Source: Didemnitutus sp041906465 (GTDB lineage: Bacteria; Verrucomicrobiota; Verrucomicrobiia; Opitutales; Opitutaceae). From it: a stretch of DNA of 64,000 nt. This document shows, piece after piece, positions 34,001-42,395 of this stretch (position 1 is the stretch's first letter; the number at the start of each line of letters is the position of its first letter). The stretch is from assembly GCA_041906465.1 (NCBI GenBank), contig JAYRJE010000002.1, positions 463,748 to 527,747 on the forward strand, written 5' to 3'. The translations under genes and the position numbers were made by a program. The notes under the pieces are model-generated. The model did not search any database, was not told the origin of the DNA, and saw only the letters and a list, made by a program, of their open reading frames with translations.

Positions 34001-34915
34001 GCGCAGCTCGGCGAAGGCGGGGCTGACTTGGTAGATCGCCTCGCGCGCCTCGCGGGTGACGGCGACGTAGGGATAGTGCGGGCCGACTTGCACGCGGGCC
34101 AAAGCGCCGTAGGCGTCGCGAAAGTCCCGGGCGTGAAACTCGGTCGGACCGAACCAGCCGTAGTGTCGCTCGTTCAGCGTGCCGACGGTGACGTAGGGCG
34201 CAGCGGCGGCGGCGAATGCAATGAGCAGGAGCGCGAGACTGCGGCCGCGGGCGAGCGCCGGTCCGATGACGATCTGGCCGAACGCGAGCGCGGCGAGCAG
34301 CGCCGTCATGCCGAGAATCCAGATGCCCTCCTCGCGCGTGAGCCAGAACAGGCCGAGCGTGAGACCGAACGTGATCGCCCACGGCAGGCGCGCGGCGATG
34401 GTGCGATCGCGGCGCAGCGCGAGGCCGACGAGCGACGCGCACACGATGAGCGCGAACGGCACGGTGAGGTGCTGGCGCAGGATGCGCGTCATGTCCTGGC
34501 CTTCGTAGGTCAGGGGGTTGACGAGCAGCGTGGCGAAAATCAGGAGCCGCGCCCAGTTGGCCAGCGCGAGCGGACGCAACGCACGGACCGCGAGCGCGCA
34601 GGCGCCGATGTAGACGAGTTCCTCGGTGAAGCGGAGCGGCAGCCCGAGGTAGTGGTTCAGTGCGACGAACGCGGGATAGATCGGGCCTTTGGCGAGCGTG
34701 AGATTGTCGTAGGGGCCGAGCCACTGGCCTTCGGCGATGAAGCGCGCGAGCTTGAGGAACAGCTCGTCATCGTGAATGGCGTTGCCGATCGCGTAGATCG
34801 GCTGCGCGCGCAGCAGTGCCAGCTTGAGAATCGCGAGCGCCACCGCGAGCCACGCCCACCAATGCCTGCGGATTGAGGCGAGCGCGGTCGGTGGGCTCTC
34901 GCGGGCGTCGTTCAC
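31097..34915 (-). CDS. Giant polytopic membrane protein, apparently two fused GT-C-like halves
   Basis: GTG 34915 overlaps the upstream stop as GTGA and gives 1272 residues, about twice the usual GT-C length. The first half has IHDDELFLKLARFIAEG (acids at 49-51), KGPIYPAFVALNHYLGLPLR and many helices. A second multi-helix block starts near residue 575, with GDVPLFDQWKVEAEQ, a FFQPHDGPLPLWPR loop and WENITWGFQSHVPLAL. The C-terminal ~200 residues are soluble and beta-rich (SQPFTLTSPWLVVPV, then WRGRRARLVLHDG). A final membrane helix at VRPTLLAALAVALAGVAAGL and RRR follow. Two active sites in one chain are possible. Function is inferred from fold type only. Confidence 0.78.
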   Translation of the reverse strand: MNDARESPPTALASIRRHWWAWLAVALAILKLALLRAQPIYAIGNAIHDDELFLKLARFIAEGQWLGPYDNLTLAKGPIYPAFVALNHYLGLPLRFTEELVYIGACALAVRALRPLALANWARLLIFATLLVNPLTYEGQDMTRILRQHLTVPFALIVCASLVGLALRRDRTIAARLPWAITFGLTLGLFWLTREEGIWILGMTALLAALAFGQIVIGPALARGRSLALLLIAFAAAAAPYVTVGTLNERHYGWFGPTEFHARDFRDAYGALARVQVGPHYPYVAVTREAREAIYQVSPAFAELRPYFEGKIGYGWADDTSFKREERQIAAGWFMWAFRDAVAAAGHYGSAREALAFYRRIADEVNRACDEGKIPARGPRSGFAPVWHPDHAAAIREGAPRFLRGAFDFSNFEPTTPYSVGTDDEVRIFRDITHDRISHAPRATHIELPAQRELDGAKLNVLRWLGRNVGPWLTTLIVLAHLAALVRLVQLIVARRFSWPFAFAVGAWAGGAGELALNILVHTTAFPNFYTAAYAPALPLLLFFALLIVVDVARDWRAPAAAAFRRTRDFLARFPRATWAVGIGFLVFGARAREVLLHAGDVPLFDQWKVEAEQIIGPWLRGDLSLGAFFQPHDGPLPLWPRVLAWIDTAVLGSWEPRLQMVVNAALHAAWAALLCDWLRRHLDALAALLTTLLVLALACLPHAWENITWGFQSHVPLALLSVFVFVRGSFAHAIGSRGWWLAQVAGLAGLFTLGSFWTAPLLIALVNLWIAPRGRRDWLAPLGLAALGAGLMFLALRSSSSEAPSGVRGFLHAWLHQLGWPWATPAAAVLLNLPLLVFALRLRNAGTASAFDRTLLVFGLWSVAQAAAIALASGGSGAEFASRHADLLAVGVIANGVMALRLAGARWFWAPVALAWGAAVILGLHTVNTSGATLEFHERSAGLAAFRENAVTAYVRHGNTKALTSEEGRRLIYPEPATITRLLDDRRFVALLPRHVTLSGSAPNLGYVIAEHWKFWLALGGLLTVAGLAGRPTPTLAPALPAGASPLLPGALLGAGALGAFLLWPRPLAWDAIERRDALVYPPSPLRELRYEFATPTNYPVERLDGAASLSPESLRNLFVGTHLDGPDFTGTVRSQPFTLTSPWLVVPVAGFPAAPDNSLTLVVEGAAPGSADATVRCALPAPRDVGFWSVDVSAWRGRRARLVLHDGRTAEEGWLAVAPPQPVENAAAAARRAAAWEAERSVAVRPTLLAALAVALAGVAAGLMSARRRD

Positions 34916-37266
34916 TTGATCTCGATGCCAGTCCAGGCCGTCCAGTCCCACGAGTGGTTGTTGTTGGGACCGGGTTTGACGACGAGGAAGAGCCGGCCGC
35001 CGGGCTGTTGCGGCAGCGCGACGTCGAAACGATGGAGGCCGCGATCCTTCGCCTGGCGGTTCGGATCGAGGAAGCGCTTGAAGAGTTCGACGCGTTCGCC
35101 GCCGTTGGACCAGTAGACGATGAACTCGGCGCCATCGGTGTTGCCGCCCTTGGTGTAGGTGCCCGGCAGCATGCCGAAGCCGCCGCTGACGCGCGCGCTG
35201 CCGGCCTTGATGTTGAAGGTCATTTCGCTGCGCGCGTGCATCACCATCACGGGCGTGTTGTCGATGATGGCTTCGGAGACCGGCGTCTGCGCCTCGTAGG
35301 TGAGCGGCACGGTCTTGAACATGTGGAAGCGCGTCTTTTCGGCTTCGAGGAAGTAGTCGCCGCCGTTGCCGCTGCCGTGGACCGTGCTGATCTCGACGCG
35401 CGCGGTGTCGGCGAAGAGTTTGCGGTCGCTCTCGTCGATCTCGATCGAGATCTGGGCGGCGTAGCGCTCGGGCGTGCCACCGGCGAAGCGCATGAAGCCG
35501 ACGATGTCTTCGATCATCGGGTTCACGATGAAGCCGGAGCGTGCGAGCGGCAGCGGCATGCGGTAGCTGGTCGTGTTGCCCTTGGTGTCCTTGAAGCCGA
35601 GGCGCACGACCGGCGGCTTGTAGAAAAAGTCACGCGCGCGGCCGAGCAGCGAGCGCGGGAGATCGATCGTGATCCAGAGCGGTTGCTCCTTGAACGCACT
35701 CAGGTCGATCGGCTGGCCGGGCGCGGCTTCGAGCGTGCGCGCGGGCTTCGGCGCGACCTGCGCCCAGTCGAAGGCCTTCGGCGTCCGGCGCCAGAGCTGG
35801 TAGTTTTTCTCGGAGTGAACGAACTCGTAGCGGTGGAGGAAGACGTAGAGAGCGCGCGCGTCGTCGAGCATCGGGAAGCGGTCGTCGATCGTCTCGAGGC
35901 GGAAGAGCACGTATTCCGGCGCGCGGTCGCTGGCGTAGTAGTCGGCGTTGAGCTGCGTGAGCGCGGGCGTGTAGGCGGAATAGCCCTGGATGACGGGACG
36001 CGGGCGGTAGTTGAAGCGGTTGAAGAGCGCGATCGACTGATTGTGGCCGAAGACGTCGATCGAGGCATCGCCGACGACGGCCTTGGTTTTGGGAAACTCG
36101 TTTTCGGCGCGCATGCCGCGGAGGGCGTCGCGGTAGGAGAGTTTCCACTGCGGGAAGTGCGCGGTGTTGTAGCTGTTGGCCCAGACGCGGTCCTGGAACA
36201 ACTGCAGCGAGGCGCGTGCCATGCCGGGAAGCGCATCCTCGAGGCCGAGCACGCAGAGAAAGCCGGCCGGCACGAGCAGCCAGCGCTGGAGACGGCGGAA
36301 GCGCAGGCCGTCGTCAAGCAGGGCCGGGAACGCCGTGATCGGCACCAGCGCACAAATGAAGAAGCCGATCATGTGGCCGTCGGCGCGGACGAAGCCGTGT
36401 TTCCAGTTCAGGTAAACAAAGGCGCCGAGCACGAGCGCGCCGGCGAAGCCGCGGCGGCGATCCGCGCTGCCCAGAATGTGCAGCAAGGCGTAGACGATGA
36501 GCACGCCGAGCACGACGAGGCCCTTCCAGAGCGCGGCCGGCGGCGTGGGCAGCCCCATCGTCTGCTCGTAGCCGGAACTGATCTCGAGGGAGTTGCGGAA
36601 ATAGGCGGGCAGGTTCAGCAGGTTCTGGCGGCAGAGCACCCAGATGAGCAGGAACGTGCCGAGGAACCAGAGGAGCTTGCGCCCGGCCTCGCCCGGACGC
36701 TTCAGCGCGACATCGAGTCCGCTCGCGACCAGCACGACGAAGCCGGCCAGCATGAGGTTGGTGAACTTGATGGCCGCGAGCACGGCGAAGAGCACCAGCG
36801 TCGCGACCGTCCACAGCGGCTTGGGTCGATCGGTCTCGCGAATCATTTCGCAACCGAGCAGCGCGATGATGACCATCAGCAGCGAGTCCGTGTAGCTGAC
36901 GCCGACGAGAATCGTGACGATCCAGTAGATTGCGCGGGCGTAGCCGCTGAGGCGCAGGCCCTGGCGGTAGATCACCCAGGCAAAGAACAGCGAGCTGATG
37001 GTCTGCCAGATGAGGAACGGCCAGAACGTGACGCCGGAATACGTGTTGCCCATCAGGAAGCCCAGCGGGCCGTAGGTGAACACGAGATCGCGGCCGAACT
37101 GCCAGCCTTCGACCAGGCCCTGCGTCAGCACCATGCGCCACGAGGCGTCGAGCTCGGCAATCGGCTTGTTCGGATACGTGAAGATCGTGACGAACAGGAC
37201 GACGAAGAACAGGGCGCGCGCGAAGCGATCCGCACGCGTGGGGGAGGAGGCTGGAACGGGTTCCAT
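34912..37266 (-). CDS. Polytopic membrane protein (FTYGPLGFL type) with C-terminal module
   Basis: The protein has 784 residues. D40 in ELDASWRMVLTQGLVEG and the conspicuous VFTYGPLGFL (62-71) define the first external loop. KHGFVRADGHMIGFF is in a later loop. Both recur in an unnamed family of bacterial membrane proteins that I recognise but cannot assign to a reaction. The external half ends with the accessory module (681-784), one of the best copies: TDGAEF, FLDP, KDRG, PGPNNNHSWDWTAW. It is translationally coupled to the 1272-residue protein by a GTGA overlap and follows the gene at 37303 by 36 bases, so the three probably form an operon. Confidence 0.8.
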   Translation of the reverse strand: MEPVPASSPTRADRFARALFFVVLFVTIFTYPNKPIAELDASWRMVLTQGLVEGWQFGRDLVFTYGPLGFLMGNTYSGVTFWPFLIWQTISSLFFAWVIYRQGLRLSGYARAIYWIVTILVGVSYTDSLLMVIIALLGCEMIRETDRPKPLWTVATLVLFAVLAAIKFTNLMLAGFVVLVASGLDVALKRPGEAGRKLLWFLGTFLLIWVLCRQNLLNLPAYFRNSLEISSGYEQTMGLPTPPAALWKGLVVLGVLIVYALLHILGSADRRRGFAGALVLGAFVYLNWKHGFVRADGHMIGFFICALVPITAFPALLDDGLRFRRLQRWLLVPAGFLCVLGLEDALPGMARASLQLFQDRVWANSYNTAHFPQWKLSYRDALRGMRAENEFPKTKAVVGDASIDVFGHNQSIALFNRFNYRPRPVIQGYSAYTPALTQLNADYYASDRAPEYVLFRLETIDDRFPMLDDARALYVFLHRYEFVHSEKNYQLWRRTPKAFDWAQVAPKPARTLEAAPGQPIDLSAFKEQPLWITIDLPRSLLGRARDFFYKPPVVRLGFKDTKGNTTSYRMPLPLARSGFIVNPMIEDIVGFMRFAGGTPERYAAQISIEIDESDRKLFADTARVEISTVHGSGNGGDYFLEAEKTRFHMFKTVPLTYEAQTPVSEAIIDNTPVMVMHARSEMTFNIKAGSARVSGGFGMLPGTYTKGGNTDGAEFIVYWSNGGERVELFKRFLDPNRQAKDRGLHRFDVALPQQPGGRLFLVVKPGPNNNHSWDWTAWTGIEIK

Positions 37267-37302
37267 CGAGCAAACAGGGATGCCGCGCCGGGCCGGGCGC
37301 GT

Positions 37303-39705
37303 CTAGCGGGAAGTTTCGAGGCGCAGGTCGACCCAGAAGGTCCAGTCCGTCGCCGCGTTGTCGGCGGGGCCGGGCGCCACCACGAATTCCAGGCGGCTGC
37401 CGGCCGGCGCGGCCGTGGGGAGCGGCACGGCGAAGGATTGCACGCCGCGGTCGGTCGGAACGGTCGTCGGCTGGAGCAAGCGCGAGAACAGCGTGCGGCG
37501 CGTGCCGCTCGGCGCCACCACTTCGATCCGGAACTCGGCGCCGTCGGTGGGGGATTTGTTCCCGGCGGCAAACGCTTCGTCGCGGAAGCCGAATCCGCCC
37601 TGGATCGTCCGCGCCTCCGGCGGCAGGGCGAAGGCCAGCGTCGACGGCGCGTGGGCGAAATACTCGGCGCGTCCGTTCACCACCTCGTAAGCCGCGCCGT
37701 AGAGCGACTGGACGAACAGCGGCTTGAGCGGGGTGGTCACTTGCGGGAGCTCGAACTTCGCCGCCTCGGCGTCCGGGAGGCGTCCTTCCGCGACGCGGAT
37801 CGTGCGCACCGGGCCGTCGACGGAGGTGCCGTCCGCGCCGAGCGCGCGCACTTGCAGCGTGTGGCGGTCGCCATCGACGGTGCGAAACTGGAGCGAGATC
37901 GAGACCTTGAGCGAATCGAGCGGCGCAGTGGAGACGCCGGTGGTGACGCGACCGTCGACGAGCAGTTGCAGGCCGATGAGCTGGCGATTCGCGCTGGTCC
38001 CAACGAGCGTGACGTTCGTCGGCAGTGCGCTGAAGGTATCGGAGCCCAGGCTGATCGGCGCGCTGAGTTGGGCGCGGGTGTCGCCTGCGACGGCGGAATG
38101 CGGCAACGGCCGGCGTCGCGCCTCGTCGCGCCGCAGATAGACATCGAAGCCCTGGCCGCGGAACTGATCCGGGTCGACCAGCACATAATGCGCGTCCACG
38201 AACGCCTTGAGCGCGGGAAACTTGGCGAGGGGGTATTTGTGCCAGAAGCGGTTTTGCCCGGCGCTGCAGTCGACGAAGAACATCGGGCGCGCGGCGTCGA
38301 GTTCCGCGAGCAAGGTATCCATCGCGCCCGGCACGATCGCGTAGCTCGTGTCGCGGCCCAGGGCGACGTTCGTCCACGGAATCATGCCGGTGAGGAACGA
38401 GCCATAGACGAAGCGCGAGGCGGGGGGGCGTCCGGAAAACGCGTAGAACTCCGGATGGTAACCCCAGACGAAGAGCGTTTCGCCGGCCGGCGCGGCTTGG
38501 CCGATGAATCGCGCGGTGCGCACCGAAGTATCGAGCGGCAATTCGCGCTCGCGCTGGGGAAGGACACTCAGGCCCAGCGTCACGACCGCGAGCGTCACCA
38601 CCGCCGCGGCCACCACGCGCGTGGACCGACGCCGGTGCGGGGCGAGGCTCATGCCGGCGACCCACCCGAGCAGCGCCGCGGCGAGCAGGCAGAGCGCCGG
38701 GAGCGGTTGCACGAAGTAGTGTTCGAAGCCGCGACCGCCCGAAACCGCGCCGGCGAATGACGTGAGCGCCCAGGCGGCGACATAGGCGCGGAACGGCTGG
38801 TCGCGCTGCTCGTCGGCCGTCGGCGTGCGTTGCACGAGCCGGTAGGCCGAGAGCGCCGCGGCCACGATGAGCGTGCCGAGAATCGCGGGCGCCTCATCGG
38901 ACAGCGACCACCACAGCCGCATCGCGCTCGCGATCCGGTCGCTCGTCGCGATTTCCGGGCCGTAGATCGTGACGTTGTAGGTCCAGGCGTAGTAAACCGC
39001 ATCGCCGAGGGCGCCCTGGGCGGCGAAATACGCCGCGGTGAGCGCGACCGGGATCAGCCAGCCCACGACCAACGCCGCGACACGCGCGAGCAGCTGGCGG
39101 CGTTCGCTGCGGTCGCGCCAGCAGAGATAGACGAGGGCGGCGACCGGCGCGATGGCGTCGAGCAGGGCCGGTTGTTTCGAGAGAAATGCCAGTCCGAGCA
39201 GAGCGCCGCCGGCGATGAGCCAGCGGTCCGATCCCGTCGTGCGGGCTTTCAACCACGCCAGCGCCGCACTGGCGGTGAAGAAAGCGACGAGCCACTCGGT
39301 GTTAAACGCGTTGGCATCGCCTTGGTAGAACAGCGTCGTCGCGAGCGTGGCGTAGAGCACCGCGGCCCAGCCGCCGACTCCCGGATGTCGTGAGGCGCGG
39401 CCGATGCGCCAGAGCAGAAAGGCCGTGGCGGCCACCAGCAGGGCGGTGAAGACGTGGAGCGCGAAGAAATTGTTGCGGCCCGTGACGGCGTAGAGGCCGG
39501 CGACGACGTAGTAGGAGAGCGGCGTGCGCTGGTCGATGGCGTCGCGGTAGAGGACGCCGCCGTCGAGCAGCTTGTCGGCCACGGCGGAGTGGATCGCCTC
39601 GTCGAGGTTCCAGATCGGATGGGCGAGGCTCGGTGCACGCAACCACAGCGTCCAGCCGACGAGGGCGAGCAAAACGAGCCAGGGGGCCAACCGCGACGCG
39701 CGCAT
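37303..39705 (-). CDS. GT-C membrane glycosyltransferase (ArnT/GT39-like) with C-terminal modules
   Basis: I chose ATG 39705 (800 residues), directly before the first membrane helix; a GTG at 39735 would add ten residues. The catalytic loop is IWNLDEAIHSAVADKLLDGG (D35-E36), and the later QRTPLSYYVVAGLY and LSKQPALLDA fit ArnT/PMT-like enzymes. After the membrane part come an Ig-like stretch (LQVRALGADGTSVDGPVR) and the accessory module (689-800: TDGAEF, LLQP, TDRG, DWTFW). It is the first gene of a three-gene minus-strand group and divergent from the gene at 39908, with a 202-base spacer. Confidence 0.86.
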   Translation of the reverse strand: MRASRLAPWLVLLALVGWTLWLRAPSLAHPIWNLDEAIHSAVADKLLDGGVLYRDAIDQRTPLSYYVVAGLYAVTGRNNFFALHVFTALLVAATAFLLWRIGRASRHPGVGGWAAVLYATLATTLFYQGDANAFNTEWLVAFFTASAALAWLKARTTGSDRWLIAGGALLGLAFLSKQPALLDAIAPVAALVYLCWRDRSERRQLLARVAALVVGWLIPVALTAAYFAAQGALGDAVYYAWTYNVTIYGPEIATSDRIASAMRLWWSLSDEAPAILGTLIVAAALSAYRLVQRTPTADEQRDQPFRAYVAAWALTSFAGAVSGGRGFEHYFVQPLPALCLLAAALLGWVAGMSLAPHRRRSTRVVAAAVVTLAVVTLGLSVLPQRERELPLDTSVRTARFIGQAAPAGETLFVWGYHPEFYAFSGRPPASRFVYGSFLTGMIPWTNVALGRDTSYAIVPGAMDTLLAELDAARPMFFVDCSAGQNRFWHKYPLAKFPALKAFVDAHYVLVDPDQFRGQGFDVYLRRDEARRRPLPHSAVAGDTRAQLSAPISLGSDTFSALPTNVTLVGTSANRQLIGLQLLVDGRVTTGVSTAPLDSLKVSISLQFRTVDGDRHTLQVRALGADGTSVDGPVRTIRVAEGRLPDAEAAKFELPQVTTPLKPLFVQSLYGAAYEVVNGRAEYFAHAPSTLAFALPPEARTIQGGFGFRDEAFAAGNKSPTDGAEFRIEVVAPSGTRRTLFSRLLQPTTVPTDRGVQSFAVPLPTAAPAGSRLEFVVAPGPADNAATDWTFWVDLRLETSR

Positions 39706-39843
39706 GGTCAGGTAGAGCGCGCGCAGCGAGCGCACGCTGGCGACCGGAGGGCATCGTCGGCGTCGTTGAGCATGTTCTAGGCGGGCGGCAGTGTGCGAAG
39801 GCGCGGCGTGCACCGTCAACCTAGGACAACTGGGCCGATCGGA

Positions 39844-39858
39844 CCCGCCATCGGCGGG
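39844..39858 (+). other. Hairpin in leader of the gene at 39908
   Basis: CCCGCC (39844-39849) pairs with GGCGGG (39853-39858) across ATC, about 50 bases before ATG 39908 in the divergent spacer. A GGTTGAC box on the opposite strand (39821-39815) may be the -35 of the gene starting at 39705. Confidence 0.3.
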
Positions 39859-39907
39859 CGACGGAAAGCTTGCGCAGGCGCGGGCAAGCGGCGGAGATGT
39901 CGCGCTC

Positions 39908-42358
39908 ATGTCCGTGCGCCCCTCTTGGATTCGTCGCCTGGCCTTGACGGCCGGTCTCGCGTTTGCCGCCCTCGCGGCCTTGCTGCCGTGGTGGCGAAAT
40001 CACGGTTACCTGCGCGATTTCTACGACTACGGCCTGGTGATGTCGGGCGTCGGACGCATCGCCGCCGGCGAGCGGCCGTATGTGGATTTTGTCACGCCGA
40101 TCCAGACCGGCACCTTCCTGTTCAATGGCTGGGCGGAGCGCGCGGGCGGCGGGACGTATCAGGCCATGACGTGGGGCGCGGCAGGGTTGATTCTGCTCGG
40201 CGTGGTGGGGCTCGGCTTGATGTTTGCCCGGCGCTGGCCGGCTTGGGTCGCGGTGCTGGCGGCGGCGGGGCTCACGATCATGTCGGCGTCGCAACACACG
40301 ATTGTCTGGCACAACGCGGTCGGCGCGCTGGGTCTGGTCGTCGTCGCTTGGGCGGCCGCGCTCGCTCCGGTGCCGCGTCGCGGCAACTGGCCGTGGGTGG
40401 CATTGGCGATGGCGGCGTTGTTCATTGGCGGCATCAACAAGCTCAACGCCCACCTCGTCGCGCTCGCGTGTGCGGCGGCGTGGACGTTGCGTGCGCTGGC
40501 GCGGCGGGAAACGGATGGGCGCGGTGCGCTTGCGGCGCTGGCCGGTTGGGTGGTCGCGGGCGTGGTGGCGCCGGTGGCGTTCGAAGTCGCGTGGAGCGGC
40601 GCAACCTTCCCGGCGTGGTGGCACAACGTGATCGCGATGCCGTTTTCCAGTCGTGCGGGCGATTTCGGCGGGGTGTGGCGGCCGGAGTTTTATCTGCAGG
40701 TCCGGCACGATTACTACGGCGGCGTCACGATTCCCTGGCTCGGCGCGCTGGGCTTGGCGGCGACGCTCGGCACCGGAGTAGTGGCGTGGCGGGCGGCGTC
40801 CGGGTGGGCGGATCGCGCTTGGGCGGTGGCTGCGGCGCTGTTCGCGGCGGCGGCGGGCGCGGGGTTGTTGGCGACCAATTACGAGATCGCCTGGATCGCG
40901 ATGGCGGCGTGGCTGGGTTTGGTCGCGGCGCTTTGGATGGGCTTCGGCCTGCCGGTGCGCGGGGTCGGCTTCTGGCTGGTGATCGCGACACCGCTCCTGG
41001 TCGTGGGCGCAGCGGCGTGGGAATCGGCGTGGCGCGGGCAGCGTTCGCAGTTCGGCTACTCGACGGCGCCGCGGAAGAATTACGTGGATGCAGGCACGGT
41101 TCACGAGGATTTCGGCTATCTTCGCGGCACCCGTTTGCCGCCCGAGATGACGCAGACGATGAATGAGGCGTTGCAAGAACGGGCCAAGATCCCGCGCCTG
41201 TTTCAGAAAAAGATTTTTTATGGTCCGGGGCTCGAATGGCTGGAGCGTGTGTGGCCGGCGGTCAAGGTGCGCGGTCTGCCGCTGTGGCTGCATGACGGCA
41301 CCAGCTATGGCCCGGAGGAACGGGCGCGATTGGTCGAGGCGCTGCGAACCGGCGGGATGTTCGACTACGTGGCGGTCACCGAAGCGCGCAATTTCTGGCC
41401 AGCGGAGATCGGGGCGCGGATCCGCGACGGTTTTGTGCGCACCTACTTCGGCTCAACGTGGATTTTGTATCGTGCGCTTCCGCCCGGCGCGCCTTCCGGC
41501 GCGCCGCTGGATTTCCTGGCGCGGTTCGGCGGCAACGCTGACGCCACCCGGCTTCGATCCAGCCTGCATGCGTTCGCCCTCAGCGACGGCCGCGAATTTT
41601 TGGGCACAACCGAGGGGATCGGGTCATTGACGCTGCAGCCTGCGAGCTATCGGCTGCAGCTCGAAACGGTGATCCGGCGCATCGATCCACAGCTGAGCGG
41701 TCCGGTCAAATTGCGCTTCCGCGCTTTCGGCATGTCGACGGGGGAGTTGCTCGAGCGCGGGTCGTTCGACGCAGAGTTGCCGGCGGGCGAGGAGGAGAAA
41801 ATATTCGCGACGACGATCGACCCGGGCGGCTTGCCGATGCTTTTCTCCGTGGCAGTGCCGGCGGAGCTGTCCGGTCGGATCCAGGCGGGGTGGCGCGGAC
41901 TGCAGTTCAGCCATACCTTGGACGATCCCGACGATCCACCCACGGTGCGACCGGGCGCGGCGACCATCCGGCCGGCCGATGAACAGGAAAAGGCGGCGTT
42001 GTTGTCTGCCGAGGCACGGAGTGTTCCGGTTTTCGTGCGCTTGGCGGGAGAGCCCTCGTCCGAGGGCCTTCTCCTGCGGCCCGGCGGGGAGATCTGGTTG
42101 CGTGTGCAGGGCGGGCTCTCGCTCGATTTCGCGCTGCGTTTGGCCGGTCGGCTCCAGCCGCCGGCGCTCCCGGTCGTGCGCGTCCTCTACTACAAGGGCG
42201 GCCGGCTCGACGTGCTGACGCAGGACGCGATCCGGGCGGAGAATCCGGTGCAGTTCCACGCCTGGTCCGCGGAAGGCGGAGGCTGGATCGGCTTGCTCCT
42301 CGACCCCAGCGGGTCCGTGCCAGCCTTGCGCGTCAAGGTGATCAACGTCGCTCGCTAG
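39908..42358 (+). CDS. Polytopic membrane protein, GT-C-like, with long external beta domain
   Basis: ATG 39908 gives MSVRPSWIRRLALTAG and 816 residues; GGAG lies 11 bases upstream. The first loop reads DFYDYGLVMSGVGRIAAGE, then RPYVDFVTPIQTGTFLFNGW, a layout common in uncharacterised bacterial GT-C proteins. About ten helices follow. Residues from ~410 on are external. The final ~280 residues are beta-rich but do not show the TDGAEF/DWxxW pattern of the other paralogues. Its stop lies 37 bases from the stop of the convergent multi-domain GT4 gene at 42396-46271. Confidence 0.75.
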   Translation: MSVRPSWIRRLALTAGLAFAALAALLPWWRNHGYLRDFYDYGLVMSGVGRIAAGERPYVDFVTPIQTGTFLFNGWAERAGGGTYQAMTWGAAGLILLGVVGLGLMFARRWPAWVAVLAAAGLTIMSASQHTIVWHNAVGALGLVVVAWAAALAPVPRRGNWPWVALAMAALFIGGINKLNAHLVALACAAAWTLRALARRETDGRGALAALAGWVVAGVVAPVAFEVAWSGATFPAWWHNVIAMPFSSRAGDFGGVWRPEFYLQVRHDYYGGVTIPWLGALGLAATLGTGVVAWRAASGWADRAWAVAAALFAAAAGAGLLATNYEIAWIAMAAWLGLVAALWMGFGLPVRGVGFWLVIATPLLVVGAAAWESAWRGQRSQFGYSTAPRKNYVDAGTVHEDFGYLRGTRLPPEMTQTMNEALQERAKIPRLFQKKIFYGPGLEWLERVWPAVKVRGLPLWLHDGTSYGPEERARLVEALRTGGMFDYVAVTEARNFWPAEIGARIRDGFVRTYFGSTWILYRALPPGAPSGAPLDFLARFGGNADATRLRSSLHAFALSDGREFLGTTEGIGSLTLQPASYRLQLETVIRRIDPQLSGPVKLRFRAFGMSTGELLERGSFDAELPAGEEEKIFATTIDPGGLPMLFSVAVPAELSGRIQAGWRGLQFSHTLDDPDDPPTVRPGAATIRPADEQEKAALLSAEARSVPVFVRLAGEPSSEGLLLRPGGEIWLRVQGGLSLDFALRLAGRLQPPALPVVRVLYYKGGRLDVLTQDAIRAENPVQFHAWSAEGGGWIGLLLDPSGSVPALRVKVINVAR

Positions 42359-42395
42359 GCCTCGGACGAAACGGGGCCGTCGCAAAGCCGGCCGC

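Noticed and set aside
31295..38760. Very long open frames on the plus strand opposite the large membrane-protein genes (more than 1000 codons)
   Set aside because: They are rich in Arg, Glu, Gly and Ala without domains, and mirror the codon pattern of the real minus-strand genes. High GC content creates such antisense frames. The same applies to long antisense frames at 523-1644, 2051-3463, 3634-5328, 20090-21478 and 24661-25980.
42359..42395. Bidirectional terminator between the convergent genes at 42358 and 42396
   Set aside because: Only a weak imperfect GC-rich inverted repeat and no T-run on either strand.
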